Shown one piece after another: positions 18,520 to 28,221 of a stretch of 64,000 nt of DNA. The translations under genes were made by a program, and so were the position numbers. The stretch's first letter is position 1. Every line of letters begins with the position of its first letter. Origin of the DNA: JAGTVG01 sp964543195 (GTDB lineage: Bacteria > Bacteroidota > Bacteroidia > Cytophagales > Cyclobacteriaceae); NCBI GenBank assembly GCA_964543195.1, contig CAZIXF010000012.1, forward strand, positions 1-64,000, given 5' to 3'. The notes below the pieces were generated by a model. It was not told the origin of the DNA and did not search any database. It saw only the letters and a list, made by a program, of their open reading frames with translations.

Positions 18520-19172
18520 TTATGAATATCAGAAAAATCTTTACATACCCGGGGATGATCATTTTTTATTTTTTCCTGATTGCCGGACTCATCCTTTTGT
18601 TCCGGTTCGAAAAAGGCGAATTGCTGATCCTGATCAATCAAGCACACAATCCATTTTATGACCTGTTTTTCAAGAACTGGACCTACCTGGGTGACGGGCT
18701 GATATTCGGAGCTTTGATCGTATTTTTTATCTTTAAACGATATTATTATGCCCTGGGAGCCGGGCTTTCCATTGCCGTTCAGACTATTCTGGTGCAGGGA
18801 ATGAAAAGGGTGATCTTCCCCGATTTATACAGGCCTAAATTATTTTTTGATAACTTCAGTGATTTTCATCTTGTAGAAGGGGTTGAAATACGGGGCTTTA
18901 ATGCATTTCCTTCTGGCCATACGGCCACAGCTTTTACCCTGGCGTTGATCCTTTCGATCTATCTGAAAAATAAAAACTGGTCTCTGGCATTGTTGCTCAT
19001 GGCCATTTTAGTTGGGTTTTCGAGGATGTATCTGCTACAGCATTTTTTTATCGATGTTTATTTCGGTGCCATCTGTGGCATGTTTTCCGTATTTGCCAGC
19101 TTTTATTTTCTGGAAAAAAGGCAATTCTACAACAAGGCTCCATGGAATCAATCCATTCTGGACCGGATATAA
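18516..19172 (+). CDS. PAP2 family membrane phosphatase
   Basis: A 218-residue polytopic membrane protein with the three phosphatase motifs of the PAP2/undecaprenyl-pyrophosphate phosphatase superfamily: KRVIFPDLYRPK (about 99-110), FPSGHTATAF (about 131-140) and SRMYLLQHFFIDV (about 168-180). It likely dephosphorylates lipid phosphates such as undecaprenyl pyrophosphate or lipid A. The start may be GTG at 18516, overlapping trmB, or ATG at 18522. Confidence 0.88.
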   Translation: MIMNIRKIFTYPGMIIFYFFLIAGLILLFRFEKGELLILINQAHNPFYDLFFKNWTYLGDGLIFGALIVFFIFKRYYYALGAGLSIAVQTILVQGMKRVIFPDLYRPKLFFDNFSDFHLVEGVEIRGFNAFPSGHTATAFTLALILSIYLKNKNWSLALLLMAILVGFSRMYLLQHFFIDVYFGAICGMFSVFASFYFLEKRQFYNKAPWNQSILDRI

Positions 19173-19174
19173 TA

Positions 19175-20755
19175 TCATTTTATTTTATACAGGGCCGTGG
19201 TAGGTATTTCGAAAATATCCTTAGCTGTTTTGATCAACTGAACATCTTTGATCTTACCGATCTCTTCGTCGTACCGTTCACGGGTGATCAGATAGGCCGG
19301 GGCATGGTCTTTTGCGTATTCTCTTAATTCTTCAGGGGATTCAAGTCTTGTAAAGGGTTTCCGGATATAGAAAGAAAAAGCCGGGTTATAGATCTCATAT
19401 ACCGCTATGGGTCGATTCTCATCGATTAGTGGCAGGATCTTGGCCACTGGATTTTCTTTATCTACCTGGGGAAATACATGGTAGAAAAATACCAGGGTCA
19501 TGACTATCCAGGATATACTCAGTGCAAGCACGGTTCCCTTAAAGTGATGCCGAAGAGTGAACCAAAGGGCTGAAACTGCCCCTGCGGCCGGAATGATAAA
19601 ATACCAGGCCAGTGAAGATAAATGAGAGAGGCTGGGGTCCAGCTGTAAACCGTAGAAGAGTCCCACAGGCAGTGCAAGCATGAGTACCAGATAGATGGTC
19701 CCGGATATCAGCATGGATCTTCTTCCCCGGGAAAAACGCTGATGTAAAAGGTTAAGATAATATCCGATCGTTATCGCTATAAAAGGATAGGCAGGGACCG
19801 TGTAATTGGGCAATTTGGTTTGTGAAAAAGAAAAGAATATAATGATGGTCAGGGATATGATAATGCCATACCAGAGTATGGGGTTTGAATTTTTCTGTTT
19901 CCAGCTGATTGTAAAGGCCTGGAAAATAATTATTGAGAAAGGCAGTAAACCGATCAATACCATTATAGGGGTTACCAGAAAAATGGCGCCATGACCCTCC
20001 ATCGTGCTGGTATATCTGTGCAGGTTATGACGAAAGAAAAATTCATTAATCCATTCGCCGTCAGTTTTTAACCCGACCAGTATGAACCAGGGGGCCACCA
20101 GTATGGCCAGCACGCCGATCGCCCAGAGGGGTTTTAGTTTAAGCATATAATTCCATGACAATTTTCTTTTTGATATCAGAAAAATCAGTATGGAAAGCGC
20201 AGGCAGGCCAATAGCCACCGGGCCTTTGGCCAGTGTAGCCAGGCCAAACGAGAGGTAGGACAATAAAAGATAATGGGACTTGTCTTCCACATAGAAAGCA
20301 TAGAACAGGGCAAATCCCAGCGTCATAAAGAAAATAAGGTACGGATCGGGTACAGCCATATGAAATTGTAATACAAAATGCAGGGATGACAGCAAGACCA
20401 GTGAACTGTACAGAGCTGTTCTCTGCCCCAGATAGTGCGTGGAAAAGATCCATACGACAACAAGCGTCATTACGCCCATGATCACCGAGAAAAAACGGGC
20501 CGAGAATTCATTTACTCCAAACAGCTGATAGGATAACTGCATGAAATAATAGTGAAGGGGAGGTTTATCGGTACGAAGCTCGTAATTAAAAGTGGGTACG
20601 ATCAGGTCTCCACGGTCCATCATTTCCCTGGCACAGACCGAATTTTTGGCTTCATCCAGGGAATATATGTACAATCCCCCGATATTGGAGCCAATTAAAA
20701 CAAAACCGACGATTATAATCAGAACAAGATTTTTTACGTTAATTTTGTCGGGCAT
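19175..20755 (-). CDS. GT39 (PMT/ArnT-like) glycosyltransferase
   Basis: A polytopic membrane glycosyltransferase of about 526 residues that uses polyprenyl-phosphate sugars. A membrane segment near the N-terminus is followed by the periplasmic DEAKNSVCAREMMDRGD loop with the catalytic acidic residue and ELRTDKPPLHYYFMQ, both diagnostic of PMT_2/ArnT-type enzymes. Some ten further helices follow. I choose ATG at 20755 (MPDKINVK), which has an AAGGTG Shine-Dalgarno. A longer frame to 20812 would contain the promoter. It probably modifies lipid A or protein glycans. Confidence 0.85.
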   Translation of the reverse strand: MPDKINVKNLVLIIIVGFVLIGSNIGGLYIYSLDEAKNSVCAREMMDRGDLIVPTFNYELRTDKPPLHYYFMQLSYQLFGVNEFSARFFSVIMGVMTLVVVWIFSTHYLGQRTALYSSLVLLSSLHFVLQFHMAVPDPYLIFFMTLGFALFYAFYVEDKSHYLLLSYLSFGLATLAKGPVAIGLPALSILIFLISKRKLSWNYMLKLKPLWAIGVLAILVAPWFILVGLKTDGEWINEFFFRHNLHRYTSTMEGHGAIFLVTPIMVLIGLLPFSIIIFQAFTISWKQKNSNPILWYGIIISLTIIIFFSFSQTKLPNYTVPAYPFIAITIGYYLNLLHQRFSRGRRSMLISGTIYLVLMLALPVGLFYGLQLDPSLSHLSSLAWYFIIPAAGAVSALWFTLRHHFKGTVLALSISWIVMTLVFFYHVFPQVDKENPVAKILPLIDENRPIAVYEIYNPAFSFYIRKPFTRLESPEELREYAKDHAPAYLITRERYDEEIGKIKDVQLIKTAKDIFEIPTTALYKIK

Positions 20756-20778
20756 GCACACCTTGTTTGGAAGTAATA

Positions 20779-20812
20779 CAAAACTAAGGTCAAGTGTTAT
20801 AAAAACTACCAA
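20779..20812 (-). promoter_or_regulatory. Bacteroidota-type promoter for the GT39 gene
   Basis: On the minus strand, TAGTTTTG (20786-20779) is a perfect TAnnTTTG match, with TTG (20812-20810) 23 bp upstream. It sits about 24 bp before the ATG at 20755, which supports that start over the longer upstream frame. Confidence 0.5.
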
Positions 20813-20876
20813 AAATTGCTAAAAACTTATAAATTGGCATTGCTGTAATAAACCAAATTTTTTTCGGGAGGCAATA

Positions 20877-23813
20877 ATGAAAAGATCCATTAAAGTAATT
20901 CTTATATTTCTGATATTTTCAGTCTGGATCTCAGAGCAGGTATATTCAAACGATGACCCTCCGTTTACGGATGAAAAGGAGCTCTGGATAGACTCTGTAT
21001 TCTCCACCTTGGATTTAAATGAAAAGATAGGGCAGTTGTTTATGGTGGCTGCCTACTCGAACAGGGGAGCGGATCATAAAAGGGAAATCCTCAGCCTGAT
21101 CGGAAAGTATCATATTGGAGGACTGATCTTTTTTCAGGGAGGACCGGTCAGGCAGGCCCGGTTGACCAATGAATACCAGGCTGCTTCGGCCGCACCCTTG
21201 CTTATTGCCATGGATGCTGAATGGGGTCTGGGAATGCGCCTTGACAGCACAATCAGTTATCCCTATCAAATGGCGCTCGGAGCCATCCCCGGTGATTCTT
21301 TGATCTATGATATGGGAGTGGAAATTGGATCTCAATTTAAAAGGATGGGCATGCATATCAATTTTGCTCCGGTGGTTGATGTGAACAATAATGCCCGAAA
21401 TCCTGTGATTAACTTCCGCTCATTTGGAGAGAATAAAAAAAATGTAGCTCAAAAAGGTCTGGCTTATATGCGGGGATTGCAGGATAATGGGGTGCTTGCC
21501 AGTGGAAAACATTTTCCGGGTCATGGAGATACCGAGGTGGATTCGCATAAGGACCTGCCGGTTATCGATCATCCATGGGATCGATTAAATGAAATAGAAT
21601 TATATCCCTTCAGAAAACTGATCAATGAAGGACTGGGAAGTGTCATGGTTGCTCACCTGAATATACCGGTCCTGGATGCCGAACCGGATAAACCATCCAC
21701 CTTATCCAAACCGATCGTAACGGGTCTTTTACGAGATTCTCTTGATTTCGAAGGGATTGTTTTTACCGATGCACTGAACATGAAAGGAATAACCAAACAG
21801 TATGAGCCGGGGGAGGTAGATCTCAGGGCCTTCAGGGCCGGGAATGATATCCTGCTTTTCTCTATGGATGTACCCAAAGGAATCGCCCTGATCCGTGAAG
21901 CAGTGAATAACGGAGAGATCAATGAGAGTGAAATTGATAGACGGGTGAAAAAGGTTTTGTCATTAAAATACTGGGCAGGACTTAATGATTATAAACCGGT
22001 AGAAATGGAAGGACTTGTGAAAGATCTTAACCGGCCCGAAAGCAGGTTGTTGAAAAAAAAGTTGATCGAGGCTTCCCTGACTACCATCAATAATAAAAAT
22101 AAAATTATTCCGCTGAAAAGGTTGGATACTCTGAAAATAGTTACGGTGACAATAGGAGAAAGCGAAAAAGATATTTTTCATGACAGGCTGGATGACTATA
22201 CCCGTATGGATCATCTCATGCTTACGAAAGATTCGGACTATTTCAATATTTCCGGCCGTCTGGATAAGTACAATTTATGTATCTTGAATTTCAGGGGTTT
22301 ATCCCAGTATGCTTCAATGAATTTTGGGTTGGGAGATAAGGTAATAGACCTGGCCAGGCTCATCACGGCAAATCATAATACCATTCTGGTGTGGCATGGG
22401 AATCCGTATGGCCTGAATAAGCTTCATTCGGTCGATAGTGCAGTGGCTACAATAGTGACTTATCAGGATGGGAAACTGTTCAGGGATCTTTCTGCTCAGC
22501 TGATTTTCGGTGCATTCGGTTCTGAAGGTAAATTACCCGTCACTATCAATATGAATTATCCTTCGGGTACCGGTTTGCAAACTATGGGAGATATCCGGTT
22601 TGGATACACCTTGCCGGAAGAAGTAGGGCTGGACAGCGATTACCTGTTTCCGAAACTGGATTCAATGGCACAGTATACCCTGGAAAACCAGGTAGCTCCC
22701 GGGATGCAGATACTGGTAGCAAGGGATCAGAAAGTGGTTTATCATCGGGCTTTTGGTTATCATACCTATGACAGTACACGCGAAGTCAGCCTGAAAGACC
22801 TGTATGATTTTGCCTCAGTGACCAAGATCACCAGCGCCCTTCCTGCTCTGATGCGCCTTCATGATCAGCAAAAATTTGATCTGGATGCCACACTGGCTGA
22901 TTACCTGCGATATTTCAGATGGGGTAACAAACGTAAAATACGGATACGAAGAATATTGTCTCATAATGCCGGTCTTCAATCGTGGATCCCGTACTGGCAA
23001 ACCACCCTGAGAAAAAGCGGCAAATTCAAATGGGGTACCCTCTCCACGGATTCTACTGCCCGGTTTCCGATCAAGCTGACCGATAATTTGTTCCTTTTCA
23101 AGAACTACAAAAAGAAAATTTACAGAATGATCAGAAAATCTCCTGTCGATCCCGAACAGGGATACGTATATTCCGGGCTTGCTTTTTATTTATGGCCGGA
23201 AATAATAGAAAACCTGACAGGCGAAGAATACGAACATTACCTTAAGCGTACATTTTATCAACCGCTGGGCGCCTATACCTTAACGTATAACCCCTATAAA
23301 CATTTCTCTCTTGATCAGATGGTACCTACTGAAAAAGATACCTTTTTCAGGAAGATCCAGATACATGGAGTGGTTCATGACGAAGGAGCTGCCATGATGG
23401 ATGGAGTTTCCGCGAATGCAGGTTTATTCGGTACGGCAAATGACCTGGCCAAGCTTATGCAGATGTATCAGAATATGGGAGAATATGGTGGGAGACAGTA
23501 TATCAGTCCACATACAGTAAATAAATTTACATCCTGCCATTATTGTAATGAAGGGGTGCGACGAGGCCTGGCCTTCGATAAGCCATTGCTTGAAGATAAT
23601 CATAAAGGATATGTGGCGGTTAGTACCAGTGCGGCGAGTTTTGGCCACAGTGGATATACCGGTACATTCACCTGGGCCGATCCGGAGACCGGGATCTTAT
23701 TCGTTTTTATGTCTAACAGAGTATACCCCACCCGTGAGAACAACAGAATTTCCCGGTTGAATATCAGACCGGCCATGCATCAGATCGTGTATGACAGCCG
23801 AATGGATAAATGA
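20877..23813 (+). CDS. GH3 beta-N-acetylglucosaminidase-like/beta-lactamase fusion
   Basis: A 978-residue exported two-domain protein with a signal peptide (about residues 1-24). The GH3 domain (about 35-370) has the NagZ signature KHFPGHGDTEVDSHKDLP at 211-228, with the Asp/His acid-base dyad (D222, H224), and the nucleophile aspartate in FTDALNMKG (D298). A linker domain (about 380-580) is followed by a serine beta-lactamase-like domain (about 590-970) with SVTK (about 647-650), YSG near 763 and HSG near 923. Such fusions occur in Bacteroidota and likely act on peptidoglycan: glycan hydrolysis plus a D-Ala-peptidase-like or esterase activity. A strong GGGAGG SD precedes the ATG. Confidence 0.85.
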   Translation: MKRSIKVILIFLIFSVWISEQVYSNDDPPFTDEKELWIDSVFSTLDLNEKIGQLFMVAAYSNRGADHKREILSLIGKYHIGGLIFFQGGPVRQARLTNEYQAASAAPLLIAMDAEWGLGMRLDSTISYPYQMALGAIPGDSLIYDMGVEIGSQFKRMGMHINFAPVVDVNNNARNPVINFRSFGENKKNVAQKGLAYMRGLQDNGVLASGKHFPGHGDTEVDSHKDLPVIDHPWDRLNEIELYPFRKLINEGLGSVMVAHLNIPVLDAEPDKPSTLSKPIVTGLLRDSLDFEGIVFTDALNMKGITKQYEPGEVDLRAFRAGNDILLFSMDVPKGIALIREAVNNGEINESEIDRRVKKVLSLKYWAGLNDYKPVEMEGLVKDLNRPESRLLKKKLIEASLTTINNKNKIIPLKRLDTLKIVTVTIGESEKDIFHDRLDDYTRMDHLMLTKDSDYFNISGRLDKYNLCILNFRGLSQYASMNFGLGDKVIDLARLITANHNTILVWHGNPYGLNKLHSVDSAVATIVTYQDGKLFRDLSAQLIFGAFGSEGKLPVTINMNYPSGTGLQTMGDIRFGYTLPEEVGLDSDYLFPKLDSMAQYTLENQVAPGMQILVARDQKVVYHRAFGYHTYDSTREVSLKDLYDFASVTKITSALPALMRLHDQQKFDLDATLADYLRYFRWGNKRKIRIRRILSHNAGLQSWIPYWQTTLRKSGKFKWGTLSTDSTARFPIKLTDNLFLFKNYKKKIYRMIRKSPVDPEQGYVYSGLAFYLWPEIIENLTGEEYEHYLKRTFYQPLGAYTLTYNPYKHFSLDQMVPTEKDTFFRKIQIHGVVHDEGAAMMDGVSANAGLFGTANDLAKLMQMYQNMGEYGGRQYISPHTVNKFTSCHYCNEGVRRGLAFDKPLLEDNHKGYVAVSTSAASFGHSGYTGTFTWADPETGILFVFMSNRVYPTRENNRISRLNIRPAMHQIVYDSRMDK

Positions 23814-23856
23814 TCATGATATGATTTATACCATGTAGGAACGAAAACTTACTTCA

Positions 23857-24795
23857 ATGGAATTATCGCTGGTAATAAGTGTTTATAACGAGGAGGACAA
23901 TATCAAACCCCTTATAGAGCGGATAGAAAATTCCCTGACGGACCTCAAATATGAAGTAATTTTTATTGATGATGGCTCAACCGATCAAACGCTGGAAAAG
24001 ATCAAAGCTCATGGTAATTCAAGGTATAAGGTTCTGAGTTTTTATAAAAATTATGGTCAGACTGCCGCTATGGCTGCAGGGATCGAGCATGCCCGCGGTA
24101 AGCTGATCGTGACCATGGACGGGGACCTTCAGAACGATCCAAAGGATATTCCTTTGATGGTGGAGGATCTGAAAAGCGGGAACTGGGATGTAATTGCCGG
24201 TAGGAGGATGAAAAGAAAAGATTCCATGTTTATCAGGAAGATTCCCAGTAAAATGGCCAACTGGATTATTCGTGCTGTAACGGGTGTTTACATAAGCGAT
24301 TATGGATGTTCCTTAAAAGTATTCCGTGCCGATGTGGCCAAAAACCTGGGCCTATACGGTGAGTTACACCGTTTTATCCCGGTGTTGGCCCGGCTTCAGG
24401 GTGCAAAAATCACAGAAATGGATGTGACACATCATCCGCGAATGTACGGAAAAACCAAATACGGACTTGGTCGTACCTTCCGTGTGATGAGTGATATTTT
24501 ATTAATGGTCTTTTTCCAGAAATATATGCAAAGACCTATGCATCTGTTCGGTACCCTGGGCCTGATCGCTTTCGGCATCGGAATGATCCTGAACGTATAT
24601 CTGCTTGTAGAAAAAATATTGGGTCATGATATTTGGGGCCGCCCTTTGCTTATTCTGGCAATCACGTTGACCATTGGCGGCATTCAACTCGTCACATCAG
24701 GATTGATCGCCGAGATGATCATGCGGACATATTATGAATCGCAGGATAAAAAGACCTACCGGATAAAAGATATAGTTTTTGGAAAAGATCAGTAA
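23857..24795 (+). CDS. GT2 polyprenyl-phosphate glycosyltransferase (GtrB/DPM-like)
   Basis: A 312-residue enzyme. The N-terminal GT-A fold has SLVISVYNEEDN, the IDDGSTDQT nucleotide-sugar loop and the metal-binding MDGDLQNDP. The C-terminus carries two membrane helices (about 228-250 and 262-285). The family transfers a sugar from UDP- or GDP-sugar to undecaprenyl or dolichyl phosphate on the cytosolic face. Its lipid-linked sugar could feed the GT39 enzyme encoded upstream. The stop overlaps the next gene. Confidence 0.9.
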   Translation: MELSLVISVYNEEDNIKPLIERIENSLTDLKYEVIFIDDGSTDQTLEKIKAHGNSRYKVLSFYKNYGQTAAMAAGIEHARGKLIVTMDGDLQNDPKDIPLMVEDLKSGNWDVIAGRRMKRKDSMFIRKIPSKMANWIIRAVTGVYISDYGCSLKVFRADVAKNLGLYGELHRFIPVLARLQGAKITEMDVTHHPRMYGKTKYGLGRTFRVMSDILLMVFFQKYMQRPMHLFGTLGLIAFGIGMILNVYLLVEKILGHDIWGRPLLILAITLTIGGIQLVTSGLIAEMIMRTYYESQDKKTYRIKDIVFGKDQ

Positions 24796-25660
24796 GAAAG
24801 GGATTCTTAAAATTTTTTTTAAGGCAGCCATTACTACAATAGCGATTTATATTGTAATTGGCAAAATCGATTTTCAGGAAACCAAAAAGATCCTTTTCAG
24901 CGCAGATTTAACCTGGCTCATCATTGCGCTGGTCATTTATAATATCTCGAAAATTATAAGTTCCATCCGTTTCGGCAAAATTTTCGAGTCCATTGAGTTG
25001 AAACTATCTACTCTTCATAATATAAAGCTGTATTACGTAGGCATGTTTTACAATCTTTTTCTACCTGGTGGAATAGGAGGGGACGGTTATAAAGTTTACC
25101 TGCTGAACCGCTATTTTAACAAACCGGTAAAACTGTTGATTGCGGGTACCCTTCTCGACCGGATAAGCGGAATGACAGCCCTGGTCTTTATGGCGTTTGT
25201 CATGAGCCTGTTAATTGATATCTCCTTTGCGCACGAATGGATTTACATAATTTTAATCCTGTTGACTTTGTTGTTATATCCTGTTTATTATTTGGTTGTT
25301 ATGCTGTTATTCAGGAGTTTCATTCGTGTTTTCCATCAGACAAATTTACTCTCAGTTGCTGTGCAGGGTTTTCAGCTTCTTTGTGCCTTTTTTATATTCC
25401 GGTCGCTGAGTATTGAGTCCATGTACCTTGAATATCTTATACTTTTTCTTGTCTCTTCCGTGGTGGTCGTAATACCTTTTACGATCGGAGGAGTTGGTGC
25501 GAGAGAACTGGTTTTTGTTTTTGGCGCTAATTATCTTTTAATTGATAAAAATACGGCTGTGGCTTTCAGCTTGTTGTTTTTCCTGTTGAATGCATTAAGC
25601 TCATTGAGCGGAGCCTTTATGGAAGCGGGGATAAATAAAAAACAGGTAAATATGGGATAA
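24779..25660 (+). CDS. Lysylphosphatidylglycerol synthase TM-region/flippase-like protein
   Basis: A 293-residue polytopic membrane protein of the UPF0104/LPG_synthase_TM family (PF03706). Several hydrophobic helices contain the conserved YNLFLPGGIGGDGYKVYLL segment (about 95-113) and FTIGGVGARELVFVFGANY near 238-256. The likely start is TTG at 24779, overlapping the GT2 stop by 17 bp. Families linked to GT2/DPM genes are suspected of moving lipid-linked sugars or phospholipids; that role here is inference from the overlap. Confidence 0.8.
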   Translation: MEKISKKGILKIFFKAAITTIAIYIVIGKIDFQETKKILFSADLTWLIIALVIYNISKIISSIRFGKIFESIELKLSTLHNIKLYYVGMFYNLFLPGGIGGDGYKVYLLNRYFNKPVKLLIAGTLLDRISGMTALVFMAFVMSLLIDISFAHEWIYIILILLTLLLYPVYYLVVMLLFRSFIRVFHQTNLLSVAVQGFQLLCAFFIFRSLSIESMYLEYLILFLVSSVVVVIPFTIGGVGARELVFVFGANYLLIDKNTAVAFSLLFFLLNALSSLSGAFMEAGINKKQVNMG

Positions 25661-25674
25661 TTGATTTCTTTGGT

Positions 25675-26301
25675 TTATTGCTCAGCATCCTCCACCTCTA
25701 TTTTTTCCAGGATATCTGCCAGGTGATCATAATCCTTCAGTCCCGTTTTACTTTCCTGCTCTCCATAAAGGGCGATCCCTTCAATGGTGGTATTATCCAG
25801 GATCTGGTTTATATTCTGTTTATTTATAAAATGACTCAAAATTATGCGATAAGTGACAGCAAGCCTGAATATCATATCGAGATCGACAGGGCTGTCCGAC
25901 TGACTTTCAAGTAAAAAATAATCGACTAGATCCCTGGCATAGGACATATCATTCTCGATTTCATTGATAGATCCATAGCGACCAAGATCCAGCTTCAGGA
26001 TAAGGGGCCTGTCCAGCACAGCTAATTCATTGAGAAGTTCAGGCCGTGTAGTTTCAATTATGTCAATGTTTGTTTTTCCCAGGGTCGTTTTGATATAATC
26101 AGCCTCTCTGTTTTCAAATTCTCCGGCAAATTCAGGTCCGGATACCCATCCGGATATTTCTTTGAACATATCGGGTTTAACATAATTTTCATTTTTATCA
26201 TCAAAACAGAATCCCAGCATATGTACACCCATGCCTGCACAATACCGTGCGTCGCTCAGGTTGGTTACATGATTGATTTTGACCTGTGTTCTTAACGCCA
26301 T
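25675..26301 (-). CDS. TrpF-like (phosphoribosylanthranilate isomerase-like) protein
   Basis: A 208-residue TIM-barrel protein. Its start, VKINHVTNLSDARYCAGMGVHMLGF, lines up with the TrpF start (K-I-C-G-[IL]-T-x-x-x-D-A, then G-x-x-x-x-G-F). The catalytic cysteine position of TrpF (KICG) reads KINH here, and the rest is divergent, without the normal HGDE-type loop. It stands alone, convergent with the flippase-like gene and far from trp genes. It may be a paralogue with another role. I cannot assign a substrate. Confidence 0.6.
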   Translation of the reverse strand: MALRTQVKINHVTNLSDARYCAGMGVHMLGFCFDDKNENYVKPDMFKEISGWVSGPEFAGEFENREADYIKTTLGKTNIDIIETTRPELLNELAVLDRPLILKLDLGRYGSINEIENDMSYARDLVDYFLLESQSDSPVDLDMIFRLAVTYRIILSHFINKQNINQILDNTTIEGIALYGEQESKTGLKDYDHLADILEKIEVEDAEQ

Positions 26302-26437
26302 AAGGAATTTAATTGATCGATGAAAGTCCGGGTATTACATTGGTCATTGACCAGTTGTTAAAAAAACAGCCATAATACCTGTGATCAAAAATGATCTTTA
26401 AATAAATATTTCTCAATACCGGAAACCAATAAATAAC

Positions 26438-26474
26438 CCGGTAACGCATATCGTTATTCTCTATATATTACCGG
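26438..26474 (-). terminator. Possible hairpin terminator after the POT gene
   Basis: Just past the POT stop codon on the minus strand, CCGGTAA (26474-26468) and TTACCGG (26444-26438) form a 7-bp stem around a 23-base loop, followed by GTTATTTATT. The loop is long and the U-run is interrupted, so this is weak. Confidence 0.3.
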
Positions 26475-26476
26475 CT

Positions 26477-28024
26477 TTAGTGTATACCGTGCATCCATTT
26501 TTTCAATAAAGGAGAAAGTGCAAGCAAGACGAATGCCGCGCCCAGTACCACATATACGCCCCAGGTGAGATATACTTCCTGAAACGCAGATAACGCCACA
26601 TCGGCGGACACCCCTTCTCCGGGGCCTGCGATAAGCTGCCCCAGGATTCCGGCAATTTTATGGGCAAATGCAATGGACAGGAACCAGGAGCCCATTACGA
26701 ATCCGACCACTTTGCCGGGTGATAACTTGGTAACCACCGATAATCCCACGGGTGAAAGGCTCAGTTCACCTGTAGTATGGAACAGGTACATGCCCAATAA
26801 GAATACCAGGGGGATCAGGTTTTGGGTGCCGATCACACTGCCTACACCCCATACTATGATAAGGTATCCGATGGCCATCTGAACAAGTCCGAGGAAAAAT
26901 TTGACCGGTGTCCAGGGTTCTATTCCTTTCAGGCTCAATTTTCTCCAGATCCATGAAAATAGTGGGGCAAGCAAAATGATATATAAGGGATTGACGGCCT
27001 GGAACTGTGAGGCTTCAATGCCATGGCGGTCAATATGGCGGTCAGCCAGAATATTCAATGAACCACCGGCCTGTTCAAACAGGGCCCAGAAGATCATATG
27101 AAAGAAAAAGAGGAAAATGAAAACAAGAAGCCGTTGACCCTCTACCCGGTCTTCAAGCGTTAATGCGGTAATAATGAGATATCCGAGACATAACACTCCC
27201 ACAATGATCAATATATAGTTGGTGATTCCTTCTGCATCAATAAGAAAGGCAAAAACAGGTACAAAGAGCAATGAGCCGATCACGACCATCCATTCCTTGT
27301 TAATTCCCATAAAAACAGGCCTTTTCAGTTCTTTTTCATCAGGTGGATTCCCTTTGTCTTCATAATTGATCATATTCCTGTAAAATACAATAAGACCCAA
27401 AACCATACCTATCCCTGCAACCAGGAATCCAAGAGACCAGTCGATAGATTCACCAAGATAACCACAAGTGAGCGGGGCAAGGAAGGCGCCGACGTTTATA
27501 CCCATGTAAAAAATGGTAAAGGCGCTGTCTTTTCTTTTATCGTTCTTGTCGTAGAAAGTTCCCAGAAAACTGGAGATGTTGGGCTTGAAGAAACCGTTCC
27601 CGATGGTCAGGAGGGCCAGTCCAATGAAGAAAAAAGTTTCATTACCAATGGTGCCGGCAAGTGTAAACTGACCGATGGCCATGAAGATGCCCCCCATGAT
27701 TACCGCCCTACGGAAACCCATCAGGCGATCGGCCAGCATACCCCCAATCACCGGAGCCGCATATAATAAAGCATTATAGGCTCCATAGATACCATAGGCA
27801 CGGGTATCTGCTGCACCCTGTGCCATTTGCTCGAAAAGTTCCTTTGTCATATACAAAATGAGCAGGGCCCGCATTCCGTAAAAGGAAAACCGTTCCCACA
27901 TTTCTGCAAAAAACAGGGTGAACAGGGCTTTGGGATGATATTTTCGTTGGGAATAAATTATTACCGTAACCCAGATGGCTACTCCCACCCATGCCACAAG
28001 CATGATCAGTAATCCGGCATCCAT
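26477..28024 (-). CDS. POT family peptide MFS transporter
   Basis: A 515-residue proton-coupled oligopeptide transporter with 12 or more predicted helices. The first helix has the family ExxER motif (AEMWERFSFYGMRALL, about residues 40-55). FYMGINVGAFLAP in helix 5 is another PTR2 signature. It imports di- and tripeptides using the proton gradient. The gene stands alone; no perfect promoter was seen upstream. Confidence 0.92.
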   Translation of the reverse strand: MDAGLLIMLVAWVGVAIWVTVIIYSQRKYHPKALFTLFFAEMWERFSFYGMRALLILYMTKELFEQMAQGAADTRAYGIYGAYNALLYAAPVIGGMLADRLMGFRRAVIMGGIFMAIGQFTLAGTIGNETFFFIGLALLTIGNGFFKPNISSFLGTFYDKNDKRKDSAFTIFYMGINVGAFLAPLTCGYLGESIDWSLGFLVAGIGMVLGLIVFYRNMINYEDKGNPPDEKELKRPVFMGINKEWMVVIGSLLFVPVFAFLIDAEGITNYILIIVGVLCLGYLIITALTLEDRVEGQRLLVFIFLFFFHMIFWALFEQAGGSLNILADRHIDRHGIEASQFQAVNPLYIILLAPLFSWIWRKLSLKGIEPWTPVKFFLGLVQMAIGYLIIVWGVGSVIGTQNLIPLVFLLGMYLFHTTGELSLSPVGLSVVTKLSPGKVVGFVMGSWFLSIAFAHKIAGILGQLIAGPGEGVSADVALSAFQEVYLTWGVYVVLGAAFVLLALSPLLKKWMHGIH

Positions 28025-28221
28025 ATTATATCGAGTTTGAATTATCGAAAACCGCCGCTAAAATATATAAATCTCGATATCTAAAAAAATTTAATTAAGA
28101 ATTCCATAAAATAATGTTTTTTATGGATAAAATTTTTAATATCCCCCGGTCTTGTATTTATTTGAAAAATGTAATTTTATCAGCGCTATATGAATGAATC
28201 CGGATTACAATTTATCTGAAT

